Below are positions 23,142 to 30,629 of a stretch of 32,657 bases of DNA, one piece after another. The stretch lies in contig JBAXOT010000021.1 in NCBI GenBank assembly GCA_037133095.1, positions 1-32,657 of the forward strand. The letters are read 5' to 3'. Each line of letters begins with the position of its first letter. Within the stretch, counting starts at the first letter, position 1. Position numbers and translations under genes: made by a program. The notes beneath the pieces are model-generated. The model had not been told where the DNA came from. It was given only the letters and a program-made list of their open reading frames with translations, and ran no database searches. Source of the stretch: CAIMZW01 sp037133095. Lineage in GTDB: Bacteria; Actinomycetota; Actinomycetes; Nanopelagicales; Nanopelagicaceae.

Positions 23142-25958
23142 TTAATCATCAAAGGGATTCTTACTACCCGAGTCGAAAGGATTCGGTGATGAAGGGTTAG
23201 ATTTCCCAAGAGTATTTCCGAGATCCCCAAACGAATTTTTCTTGTCAAAAATATCTGCTCCAAAGTCCGCCGACGAACTTTTGAAACCGGAGTCACCAAA
23301 AGGATCGGTCACTTCGGGTTGTGTACTAGAACGCGGAGTCGAGGTTTCCTTTACTCTCGATTTCTTTTGCCACCACTTCGGACTAGGAACATCTCGAGGA
23401 TTTTCTTTTGGAGCCGCGAGAGAGTATTTCGACAGTAGTGCAATATCTTTTAACCCAGAGTAGTTTGCGATTGAAGAATTTCTCGCATCAATTTTCGTAA
23501 GATCTCCTGGAGTGACACGAATAAAGGAGTTTAGAGAGCCATTAAAATTTCCGCTTTCTGCCCCCGCGATTAATTCTGAATTAGTAAAAGCAAGGTACCA
23601 ACAATCTGCGATATCTACTTTGAACTGACCTGCAGTTCCATCTTGATTCATAAATCCAAATGAAGTAATTATTCGGGAAGCTCCATCTGATTTTCCTATC
23701 ACTTTTGGCTCCGCAAATGGATTCTTGGGTGCCAAACCTACCAACTGAACCGTTCCGGATGATCCGTTGGGATCACTCCACTCATCAAGATAACTACGTA
23801 CTCGATCCCCTGGGGAATTCACAGGCCTATATTCACTTGCAGCAATCAGAGCCGAACCAGCACCGTTCCTTCTAGATAAAATCCCAGACGAAGATAACTT
23901 CACTGGAACAACTGCCTTTTCAACTCCTCTACCCCAAGAGAGTCTGGAATTAAGGTATGCCAGCGAATATAGAACCGACAAAGGTATCAAGACACCCAGA
24001 ATAAAAAGCCCTAACAGAACCAAGATTCGAACGGTTGGATCTACATGGACTTTCGAATTGAAATCAAAGGCAATTCCCTCGCTGATTGGAACCGCAGAAT
24101 TCTTTGACGATTTGAAAACCGCTGGTATAACTCCAGAAACTATGCCGGAAGCTTGAGTCGAATTGGATGTAGATAATTTAACTCGTGCGACACTGGATTC
24201 CGGAACGGAGACGCAGGAACTAGGTAAATTCCATCGATACTCTGATACGCGACTTGGACTAGGATCAATTTTTACGACGGGTTGATCAAAGCACACTTGA
24301 CCATCTGACTGCTTAGATCCAACAAGATCTAGAACCCCATTAGACTTTCCTTTAGTGCCTGCCAATTCACTCATGTGAATTGCTGAGCCTACAATGGATG
24401 GATAGTCCGGTGGAAGGCCAACTTGGGCTTCGTATTGATAGGTCAAAGGTTCCAAATGTAGACCAGACGAAGTCGTCAAGTTTAGAGTCAAATTAAAGGT
24501 AACTTTTGATTCTCCGTTGGACGCCTGAAAGTCTCCCCCAAATAGACCAGTTTTCGGGTTAAGTTTTAATGGAACAGATTGTGAATTTGAACCATCAGGG
24601 CCGACTGCGGTTACATGCAATTGACTTGATCCAAACTTGGTTAGGTCGGCAGGAACATTCGATTCATTTAAGACTTTCCCGCTCAAAGTTGCAGGTTGTC
24701 CTAGCACAAAACTTTGGGATGTAAGTTTCATACTTAAGTCCGTATACAAGTAAACATCCGCTTGCGAATTTGAAGTATTTTCAATAGTCCAAACGCCAAA
24801 ATCACTTTGACTTTGGATCGTGAACTTCAACTGATAAGCCCCAGCTGTTTGTGTTGAACTCAATCCAGAAGTGGGGGTTGCGATAATGTTTCCAGAAGGA
24901 TTTTTCAAAGCCCAATCTTTTGATGAAATTAGAGCAGTGAAATGATGCACACCAGGTTCAACTAGAAACTTAGCGGGATTTGCTCCAGACACCACTGCTT
25001 TCGAGCCACCTGTCGTTGCGGCAACGATACGGGCAAATTGAAGTGCCAACGTTAATGGATCGCTAGCCGTTAACAATGCGCCTGCACTTTGACCCGCAGG
25101 AATTGGATTCTCCCCACAAGCAAAAGTACTTTCACCTTGCGAATAGATATACCCATCTACGATTGCCTTACCTTCTACAATAGGCTGCATGAATGACATG
25201 CTTGAATATTGCTGTTCATAATTTATTTTGCTTGCCGAATTGCCCGTCTTCAATTTATTCAACTGATCGTCACGTTTTAGGAGAACACCTAAAACACTGA
25301 CTCCACTTTGCCGCATCCTCATGATAATTGCTTGATGATTTATCGTAGATGCGGGATCATTTAAACCAGTTCCACATATTTGTTTTATCGCCGAATGTGC
25401 CAGACTGAATCCTGAATCGCCCTTTAAATCAATCCCTCCATCAGTAAGCCACACGAGTACCTGACAACTCGGATTTTGATTATTTCTCACCGAAGCTAAT
25501 TGCTGTTCTGCATTGAGTAAACCAAGTCGCCAGTCAGTCCAATTTTCTTTATTTAGTCCTGGCAAAATATTCTTCATCCAACCAACTTGCACCTGCACAT
25601 TCGATTTGGTCAACGAGGTCCAAGGTTTCAAAAGAGTAAATTTTTCGCCAAAAGTGCCAACCGAAAAGGAAACTTTCAAACCGGGCCTAACATCAGAAAG
25701 CTGACTCAGGGAGTTTGCAAGAATTTCGGCCCTAGAATTTGAGGGGTCCGTTTGTTGAAGGCTGCCAGAGGAATCGACTAGGTAAAAAACTTGCAAACTG
25801 TTCTTTGAATTCAGACAATCTCCGACTTCATGAATAGCACGATTACCCACATCTGAAAGAATCGTTGGAAAATTTATTTGAGCGCTAGCCACCTGAGCCA
25901 GCATCGACGAGGAAAAGGCAAGAAAAAGAGAAATTATTATCGAACTGAATTTTCTCAA
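23142..25958 (-). CDS. Secreted, membrane-anchored vWA-domain protein, 938 aa
   Basis: I start at TTG 25958: it overlaps the preceding stop as TTGA, has GGTGG just upstream, and gives a textbook signal peptide (MRKFSS..., cleavage after VASA at residue 26). A GTG 39 bases upstream is the alternative. The vWA domain (about 55-260) has the metal-ion MIDAS motif D62-S-S-G-S66 in FYLVDSSGS and the later LVWLTDGG (Asp173). Beta-rich Ig-like segments follow to about 640, then one membrane helix (about 643-669), then a cytosolic tail of about 270 residues ending in DPFGD, NPFDSG and NPFDD repeats. A large ligand-binding ectodomain is thus joined through the membrane to a tail that could contact the tubulin-like protein encoded 40 bases downstream. 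Confidence 0.87.
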   Translation of the reverse strand: MRKFSSIIISLFLAFSSSMLAQVASAQINFPTILSDVGNRAIHEVGDCLNSKNSLQVFYLVDSSGSLQQTDPSNSRAEILANSLSQLSDVRPGLKVSFSVGTFGEKFTLLKPWTSLTKSNVQVQVGWMKNILPGLNKENWTDWRLGLLNAEQQLASVRNNQNPSCQVLVWLTDGGIDLKGDSGFSLAHSAIKQICGTGLNDPASTINHQAIIMRMRQSGVSVLGVLLKRDDQLNKLKTGNSASKINYEQQYSSMSFMQPIVEGKAIVDGYIYSQGESTFACGENPIPAGQSAGALLTASDPLTLALQFARIVAATTGGSKAVVSGANPAKFLVEPGVHHFTALISSKDWALKNPSGNIIATPTSGLSSTQTAGAYQLKFTIQSQSDFGVWTIENTSNSQADVYLYTDLSMKLTSQSFVLGQPATLSGKVLNESNVPADLTKFGSSQLHVTAVGPDGSNSQSVPLKLNPKTGLFGGDFQASNGESKVTFNLTLNLTTSSGLHLEPLTYQYEAQVGLPPDYPSIVGSAIHMSELAGTKGKSNGVLDLVGSKQSDGQVCFDQPVVKIDPSPSRVSEYRWNLPSSCVSVPESSVARVKLSTSNSTQASGIVSGVIPAVFKSSKNSAVPISEGIAFDFNSKVHVDPTVRILVLLGLFILGVLIPLSVLYSLAYLNSRLSWGRGVEKAVVPVKLSSSGILSRRNGAGSALIAASEYRPVNSPGDRVRSYLDEWSDPNGSSGTVQLVGLAPKNPFAEPKVIGKSDGASRIITSFGFMNQDGTAGQFKVDIADCWYLAFTNSELIAGAESGNFNGSLNSFIRVTPGDLTKIDARNSSIANYSGLKDIALLSKYSLAAPKENPRDVPSPKWWQKKSRVKETSTPRSSTQPEVTDPFGDSGFKSSSADFGADIFDKKNSFGDLGNTLGKSNPSSPNPFDSGSKNPFDD

Positions 25959-26332
25959 TTCGCCACCATTTGAGCGATATGTGTCGCGATACGCCACATG
26001 TGAAGCATTCCGATCAAGAAACTAGTCGCAGCTAAAATCTTAAGAACTACTAAAAGTTTTGTCGAAGGGCTATACCAAACATCTCGTCGCCCCCTTATGT
26101 CCAGAGTCTGACCCCAGGCAAGAGAAAAAACTACTCCCAGAGGTGTAAACAGATAACCAGCATATGAAAATTCAACTTTGTCCGTAGAACCGAGAAGGTA
26201 TAGAGCAACGCTGAACGTTACGAATACACCTGCGACTATTAGAGGCAACCTCGAGGCATTTCGCGGACCGTGAGCTCGAACATTTGGAGTGGTGAAGTTC
26301 TTTGATAAATCATTAACCGAAGGCATGCTCAC
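25955..26332 (-). CDS. Small membrane protein, first gene of the tubulin-like operon
   Basis: A 125-residue protein of no known family. It has a polar start (about 1-28, with RAHGPRNASR), then three hydrophobic segments: LPLIVAGVFVTFSVALYLL, YAGYLFTPLGVVFSLAWG and LLVVLKILAATSFLIGMLHM. I favour GTG 26332 as the start because GGAGG lies 9 bases upstream (rc of about 26342-26346); ATG 26326 and a longer ATG form at 26395 are alternatives, the latter lacking a ribosome site and running through the likely promoter region. Its stop overlaps the vWA start by 4 bases (TTGA). Function is unknown; as leader of the operon it may be a membrane partner of the vWA protein. Confidence 0.72.
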   Translation of the reverse strand: MSMPSVNDLSKNFTTPNVRAHGPRNASRLPLIVAGVFVTFSVALYLLGSTDKVEFSYAGYLFTPLGVVFSLAWGQTLDIRGRRDVWYSPSTKLLVVLKILAATSFLIGMLHMWRIATHIAQMVAN

Positions 26333-26446
26333 TGAAAACACCCTCCCACTTTCTCTATGAATTGGCAGTCTTAGAGATTTCGCGTACGATTCCACACTAA
26401 TTCTAAGTAAACAATGGTTGAGCCATTAAAAAGAAAACTTTGTAAG

Positions 26447-26462
26447 AAATGACTGGTCATTT
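26447..26462. promoter_or_regulatory. Near-perfect palindrome between divergent genes (candidate operator)
   Basis: AAATGAC and GTCATTT are perfect 7-bp arms around TG. The site lies about 115 bases upstream of the tubulin-like operon start and 152 bases upstream of the DUF4870 gene, in a 281-base region that must hold promoters for both directions. A second, widely spaced inverted pair, ATTTCAAATT (about 26469) and AATTTGAAAT (about 26542), flanks the centre. I see no convincing sigma-70 promoter pair here. Confidence 0.3.
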
Positions 26463-26613
26463 TCGTAATTATTTCAAATTGCCTTTGCTCCGAGAGGTTT
26501 CGAATTTTCCTGCTCGATAGAATGACAGAGCATGACCGAGAATTTGAAATTTCCTTTGGAAGTTTTGATTGAAGCCTCTGTATTGAACACGAGCGGAAAG
26601 GAACAAAGCCAAA

Positions 26614-27198
26614 ATGTCCTTTGGGCATAACTGCGATAAATGTGGATCTAGGATTACAGCCACCATTTGTTCAGTATGTGGAAATTCTAACTCCCAAGTT
26701 TATTCAGATCCATTTGGTGGAACACCACATTCAACAACTTCCACTAATTTCTTATCCACAGAAAGTTCTGGTTTATTAAGCGACACTTCGGCCCGGCAAT
26801 ACGCCATGTGGGGTCACCTGACTCCGTTTCTTTTGAGTCTGTTTGGAATTCTTTTAAGTTTCTTTGGAATCGGTTTTGCAGTAGGTCTCATTCTCTGGTT
26901 ACCACCTTTGATTATCAAATCTTCTTCAAAAAGCAATCCATTTGTTCGAAAACATACAATTGAATCCATCAATTTTCACTTGTTTTGGCTCATTTTTTGG
27001 TCAGTAAGTTTTGTAATTTATATTTTTGTGGGAATCTTAACCGCGGGACTAGGACTAGCACTTGGTGCAATCGTCTACATAATAGTAATTATCCCAATCG
27101 GAATTTTCATTTTAGTCAACATGATTCGAGCTTCGGTAGCTGCCAGCTCCGGGCGTGGATTTAGATACCCACTGGTTCTATTTAGATTGGTCAAATAA
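26614..27198 (+). CDS. DUF4870-type membrane protein with N-terminal zinc ribbon
   Basis: A 194-residue protein. Residues 7-22 form a rubredoxin-like zinc knuckle pair (CDKCG ... CSVCG), followed by a Ser/Thr-rich linker, then three to four membrane helices of the DUF4870/Tic20-like type: ARQYAMWGHLTPFL, FFGIGFAVGLILWLPPLIIK, FVRKHTIESINFHLFWLIFW and a C-terminal helix pair. The segment with FVRKHTIESINF is the family core (usually DPFVRxHAxEALNFQ). The function of the family is not known. It is divergent from the tubulin-like operon and convergent with terC. AAAGGAAC about 15 bases before the ATG is a weak, distant ribosome site. Confidence 0.82.
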   Translation: MSFGHNCDKCGSRITATICSVCGNSNSQVYSDPFGGTPHSTTSTNFLSTESSGLLSDTSARQYAMWGHLTPFLLSLFGILLSFFGIGFAVGLILWLPPLIIKSSSKSNPFVRKHTIESINFHLFWLIFWSVSFVIYIFVGILTAGLGLALGAIVYIIVIIPIGIFILVNMIRASVAASSGRGFRYPLVLFRLVK

Positions 27199-27312
27199 TT
27201 GTTGTCTTTCAGTTCCGAGTTGGATTGCTTTGCAAAAAATAAAATATTCCACTTTTTATGGAATGAGCAGGTTCAGATAACCCAATAAACAATTTTAGAG
27301 CGTGACTTTCAA

Positions 27313-28221
27313 TTAAGTTTCTTTTCTATTCATGAAGATACTAACGAGACTTGCAATCGTAGCAATGCTTAATGAAACTAAAACTGCCTTCAAACTTTCA
27401 CTGACAGAGATTGCTGGAACCTGAATAGTTCCTACATGTGTCACCCCCACTCCTCGAAGCCCATGAAAAATTAATTTGACTCCTATGAACGCCAAAACAA
27501 ATGAAACGCCTTGGGTGAGATACTTCAAGTTAAACATTAGATTGCCGATTAAAAAGTAAAGTTGCCTCAACCCGAGCAAAGCAAAAATATTAACGGTGAC
27601 CACTACGTAGATGTCCTCAGTTATTCCCAAAACTGCCGGAATGGAATCCAAGGCAAAAAATAGATCAGCTAAACTGAGAGCGACCAAAGCCAAAATTGAA
27701 GGCTTCAAATTTCTTGCTTCAAGGAACTTAACCAATCTAGAATCCGACCAATTGCCTTCTTGCTCAAGAGATTGAGCCATAGTTTTTATTCCTAGATATG
27801 TTAAAAATAAACCAAACAAAATAAACGCACTTTTAAATCGATCTAGAATTGCCACTCCCAGCAAAATAGCAAATATTCGCAGAACCAACGCAAGAGATAT
27901 TCCACCCAATAAAGCTATCTGCTGTCTCTCTTTTGGCACCTTGAGACGCGTCAAGATTAAGATAAAAACAAAAATGTTGTCTATAGACAACGAATATTCC
28001 GTTAACCATCCTGTGAAAAATTCACTCCGTTTTTCCGGGGAGTACCATGATCCTAGAAATATGCCGAATGCGATTGCCGAACCCACATATATGGCACACC
28101 ACACCAATGCTTCCGTCGTCGTCGTTTCCAATTGTCTCCGACGAATTGCATAAGCTAAATCGATAGCGACAATCAGAACCAAGAACCCAATAGTCAATAT
28201 CCAACTAAAAGTCGATATCAT
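27313..28221 (-). CDS. TerC family integral membrane protein
   Basis: A 302-residue protein of the TerC/Alx family, with about eight to nine membrane helices. These proteins are linked to manganese export and metal loading of secreted proteins in some bacteria, and were named for tellurite resistance. Hallmarks are EYSLSIDNIFVFILIL, LLGGISLALVLRIFAILLGVA and SLADLFFALDSIPAVLGIT, which hold the conserved acidic residues in membrane helices 3 and 6; the second usually reads (V/T)DLxFAVDSIPA. No ter cluster is present here, so general metal homeostasis is the more likely role. The 200-base gap upstream to the DUF2752 gene suggests its own promoter. Confidence 0.93.
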   Translation of the reverse strand: MISTFSWILTIGFLVLIVAIDLAYAIRRRQLETTTTEALVWCAIYVGSAIAFGIFLGSWYSPEKRSEFFTGWLTEYSLSIDNIFVFILILTRLKVPKERQQIALLGGISLALVLRIFAILLGVAILDRFKSAFILFGLFLTYLGIKTMAQSLEQEGNWSDSRLVKFLEARNLKPSILALVALSLADLFFALDSIPAVLGITEDIYVVVTVNIFALLGLRQLYFLIGNLMFNLKYLTQGVSFVLAFIGVKLIFHGLRGVGVTHVGTIQVPAISVSESLKAVLVSLSIATIASLVSIFMNRKET

Positions 28222-28421
28222 GAGGGGAAAGTACCACGATAGATAACTTTAAGATTCTATCTATACAAACTTTGATTTTATCGAAATTCTCTTTTTTTCA
28301 GTATCAATTTTGGATAGTTGCAGTGCTACTGGGCGCCTTTGATTAGACTAAATTTAATTCAAATCAAACATTTCCCCTTGGAGGTCCACCTATCTGATAT
28401 TGAAGACATTATTTTCTCTTC

Positions 28422-28772
28422 TCAACAATTCAAGTTTCGCCAGAGCGTGAAACCCAATGTCAAGAGGAAAATGAAAGAGATATATAGGTATAGAAATAGT
28501 TTGGAGTGCCTCCTTTCAACGACGACGCCTATGTAAACAAGTGCAGGGGAGAAGGCAAATAATGGATTCTCTTGAAATCCCATGAGCAAATGGCCGGAAA
28601 TAATCGACCTCATTGCACGTGAGGCGCCGCAAGCGGGACAGTTTATTCCAAATAGATAATGTATAGGACAGACAGGAAGTATCGCTTCCGGAGCAATGGC
28701 AATATAACTAAAAACCGCTAGATAGACCCGAGGCACAATAGTGTTGTGTCTACCCAACACGAGAGTTAGCAT
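28422..28772 (-). CDS. DUF2752 small membrane protein
   Basis: A 116-residue protein recognised by CPIHYLFGINCPACGASRAM followed by LLMGFQENPLFAF, the pattern of DUF2752 (CPxHxLTGxxCPxCGxTRA ... ALxxNPL). It has a first hydrophobic segment (about 14-33) and two more after the motif. Function of the family is unknown; the invariant CxxCG motif suggests metal binding or a redox role at the membrane. It begins 18 bases after the TM2 gene on the same strand, and these two families are often neighbours, so they are probably co-transcribed. Confidence 0.85.
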   Translation of the reverse strand: MLTLVLGRHNTIVPRVYLAVFSYIAIAPEAILPVCPIHYLFGINCPACGASRAMRSIISGHLLMGFQENPLFAFSPALVYIGVVVERRHSKLFLYLYISFIFLLTLGFTLWRNLNC

Positions 28773-28790
28773 GTAAATATAGCTTTAGAA

Positions 28791-29168
28791 CTAAGCCAAG
28801 GGATTTCCTTCAGAATCTGTAACCTTTCTCATAGCAATCAAAATGAAATCAACAAGAGACCAAACTCCACATCCACCGAATGTTAAAAGCTTTGCAATCC
28901 CAAGGCCCGTCTGACCCAGATAAAATCGATCAATTCCAAATACACCGACAAAGAACGATAGTAAAAGTGCGGTTATGTATGATTTAGTCGAATAAACTGT
29001 GGGGATCTGACTGGCTTGGTATGACATTCCAGAAGATACTTCAACTACTAAAGTATCTGGACGAATGACAGAACTTCGTGCCCACATCTGAAGCGTAGTC
29101 GTACTCACGAATTTTTCTTCTTGGCCAGGCAACTTAACCGACCATTGGTGTTCACTTGTTGCATCCAT
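28791..29168 (-). CDS. TM2-domain protein with GYF_2-like N-terminus
   Basis: A 125-residue protein. Residues about 8-55 (WSVKLPGQEEKFVSTTTLQMWARSS, here split over 20) resemble the small GYF_2-like domain often fused to TM2 domains. Residues about 62-115 are the TM2 domain: two helices around the motif GVFGIDRFYLGQTGLGIAKLLTFGGCGVW, with the conserved DRFYLG core. Such proteins sit in the inner membrane; their role is not known. ATG 29168 follows GGAGGAA (rc of about 29175-29181), a good ribosome site. It is followed at 18 bases by the DUF2752 gene. Confidence 0.87.
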   Translation of the reverse strand: MDATSEHQWSVKLPGQEEKFVSTTTLQMWARSSVIRPDTLVVEVSSGMSYQASQIPTVYSTKSYITALLLSFFVGVFGIDRFYLGQTGLGIAKLLTFGGCGVWSLVDFILIAMRKVTDSEGNPLA

Positions 29169-29307
29169 TGACTATTCCTCCATTTTCGATTGAGACCCTA
29201 TAAGAATGCCTCTCTTTGCATTCGTTTGTTTGGACAATATAGGTGAAAAAAGGAGAGTTTTCGCGAGAAAAATTTATGCTTTTGTCGAGTTGACCAGTCA
29301 CATATTT

Positions 29308-29356
29308 TTAGGCGAAGTCCAATTTTTGAAAATGTTGGATTGAACTTCGCGCCTAA
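29308..29356. repeat. Long imperfect stem-loop after the broken secreted-protein gene
   Basis: TTAGGC, GAAGT and CCAA on the left pair with TTGG, ACTTC and GCCTAA on the right, with a GC bulge and a 5-base internal loop. It begins 18 bases past the stop of the broken gene at 29374. Neither strand shows a U-run directly after it, so it may be an mRNA 3' end structure or a factor-dependent terminator. Confidence 0.4.
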
Positions 29357-29373
29357 CATCACAAAACTTGCGA

Positions 29374-29853
29374 TTACTTCTTTTTGTAACCAGCAGGACA
29401 CTTCGGTGCAAAAGCCGAAACTTTCTTGACTACTTTTCCCTTAATACAGGAAATGGTTTTCTTCTTGGAGACTTGCTTCTCTAGCAACATCAATGTGTTG
29501 TTAAATTCCACAGTTTCCTCTTCGCTAAAAGCGAGCGTTGCCGACAAATCGGAATTTGGATCTGCTACATCGTGTTCGATGGTTGTTTTGGAACCCATAA
29601 AGTCAGTAAATATTTTGTTAAATGCGGGCATCTGAGTGGGATCGGTTTGAAAGATTTTCTTGACTGCCAAAAATCGCGCCAACTGAGCATTGAGTTCTGT
29701 GATGTATTAATCCTGAATAAGTGCCAGGGTATCTGCCCGCGACATCGTTGGAGAGTCTGTTGGTGATGGTGATGGATCAGCAGCAAACGCCGGGGTTGCC
29801 AAGGTCAAAATCAGTGAAGTAACCATGACAACAAGGGGCGTTTTAATTTTCAT
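29374..29853 (-). pseudogene. Secreted protein gene interrupted by one in-frame TAA
   Basis: ATG 29853 opens a frame with a clear signal peptide (MKIKTPLVVMVTSLILTLA, cleavage near PAFA-A), a Ser/Pro linker (DPSPSPTDSPT) and a helical start (MSRADTLALIQD). Codon 49 is TAA (complement of 29707-29709). Exactly in frame beyond it, coding continues (YITELNAQLARFLAVKK ...) for another 110 residues to a TAA at 29374, ending in a two-cysteine, lysine-rich tail (ISCIKGK ... PKCPAGYKKK). Such tails occur, as I recall, on secreted proteins of freshwater actinobacteria. A single base change or a sequencing error explains the stop; no frameshift is needed. Restart at TTG 29682 is possible but would yield a protein without its signal peptide. 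Function is unknown. Confidence 0.75.
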
Positions 29854-29952
29854 GACTCAAGGATAGATGTTCGCGCAGGCGCGAAAACGATAATCTGCCT
29901 GAAGTGACTGCCTTAAGAGTGTCACCGCTCATACAGTTGTGATTTTCATCTA

Positions 29953-29997
29953 AAAGTCCCGCTCGCATTGCGGTATTACTAACGCGAGCGGGACTTT
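29953..29997 (-). terminator. Intrinsic terminator of the small heat-shock gene
   Basis: A perfect 14-bp inverted repeat, AAAGTCCCGCTCGC and GCGAGCGGGACTTT, with a 17-base loop lies 12 bases past the hsp20 stop. On the minus strand the GC-rich stem is followed by TTTT, the layout of an intrinsic terminator. Because the outer pairs are A-T, it can also act on the plus strand. Confidence 0.85.
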
Positions 29998-30008
29998 CTC
30001 ATGCACTC

Positions 30009-30482
30009 TTACTGGATTTCGATCAGACGAGGCTTCTTCTCCTCAGGAATTTCGCGCACTAAATCGACGCGCAAAATTCCATCCTTCAATTCTGAACCAA
30101 CCACTTTGACGTGATCTGCAAGAGCGAAGGATTGGCGGAATTGGCGAGCTGCGATTCCTCGGTAGACATAGGAGGTTTCGCCGGAATCCTCGACCATTTG
30201 CTTGGATCCCTCGATAGTCAACTGGTTGTTATGAATTTCAACTTGCAAATCCGATTTCGAAAAACCGGCCACCGCCATTTCAATCTCGTACTTATCCTCG
30301 GAAATTTGCTTAATGTTGTAAGGAGGGTAGGACGAGGTGCCACCCATAAAGTTGTTCTGAAGTTCTTCTAGTTGACGCCATTCCCGATCAAATCCAACTG
30401 ACCATGCCTGCAGATTGGGAAAGAATTCTGCAATAGAAGGAAATGTAGAGCGACGATCGTTCTTAACAATTGTGTACGACAT
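30009..30482 (-). CDS. Small heat-shock protein, IbpA/Hsp20 type
   Basis: A 157-residue ATP-independent holdase that binds unfolding proteins and passes them to DnaK/ClpB. The alpha-crystallin domain spans about 50-145: YPPYNIKQISEDKYEIEMAV, AGFSKSDLQVEIHNNQLTIEG, YRGIAARQFRQSFALADHV, and the LKDGILRVDLVREIPEEKKP end. The phrases YPPYNI, RGIAARxFxxxFxLADHV and VREIPE are those of the IbpA class typical of proteobacteria and some phages, rather than of the usual actinobacterial Hsp18 class. This hints at horizontal origin. A strong ribosome site (AAGGAGA) lies 7 bases before ATG 30482, and a GGTGAAC inverted repeat about 90 bases upstream may be regulatory. It stands alone with its own terminator. 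Confidence 0.93.
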   Translation of the reverse strand: MSYTIVKNDRRSTFPSIAEFFPNLQAWSVGFDREWRQLEELQNNFMGGTSSYPPYNIKQISEDKYEIEMAVAGFSKSDLQVEIHNNQLTIEGSKQMVEDSGETSYVYRGIAARQFRQSFALADHVKVVGSELKDGILRVDLVREIPEEKKPRLIEIQ

Positions 30483-30568
30483 TTTGATGTCTCCTTTTTC
30501 TTAGCGAGATACCTACGTGCCCTTCAAGCCATCGATCAGCAAGCCTGAACAACTGGCTCGGTGCTTTC

Positions 30569-30596
30569 GGTGAACCCCCACTATGGCGAGTTCACC
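30569..30596. promoter_or_regulatory. GGTGAAC inverted repeat upstream of hsp20
   Basis: GGTGAAC and GTTCACC are perfect 7-bp arms separated by 14 bases. The site lies 87-114 bases before the hsp20 start, where a heat-shock operator could sit. It matches neither the CIRCE (HrcA) nor the HAIR (HspR) consensus. On the plus strand it is followed directly by TTTTTT, so it also has the shape of an antisense-strand terminator. Confidence 0.35.
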
Positions 30597-30629
30597 TTTT
30601 TTAACGATTCCGATTTTTCAAATATTCCA

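Noticed and set aside
26371..26666. 85- and 65-codon minus-strand frames in the divergent intergenic region
   Set aside because: They overlap each other and the DUF4870 start, and their residue composition is not protein-like.
27240..27270. ATTCCA-N7-TGGAAT hairpin between DUF4870 and terC genes as terminator
   Set aside because: The stem is only 6 bp and AT-rich, with no U-run on either strand.
27313..28221. Tellurite resistance island around terC
   Set aside because: No TerD/TerZ-type or TerB genes are present. The vWA protein is a secreted membrane protein, not TerY-like.
28318..28536. 72-codon plus-strand frame
   Set aside because: Its second half is antisense to the DUF2752 gene and it has no recognisable features.
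29198..29401. 67-codon minus-strand frame between TM2 and the broken gene
   Set aside because: It overlaps the end of the broken gene and the stem-loop and has no ribosome site or protein-like character.
15541..29900. Prophage or integrative element
   Set aside because: No integrase, transposase, attachment repeat, capsid or tail gene is seen despite the composition shift; tRNA-Val is far away.
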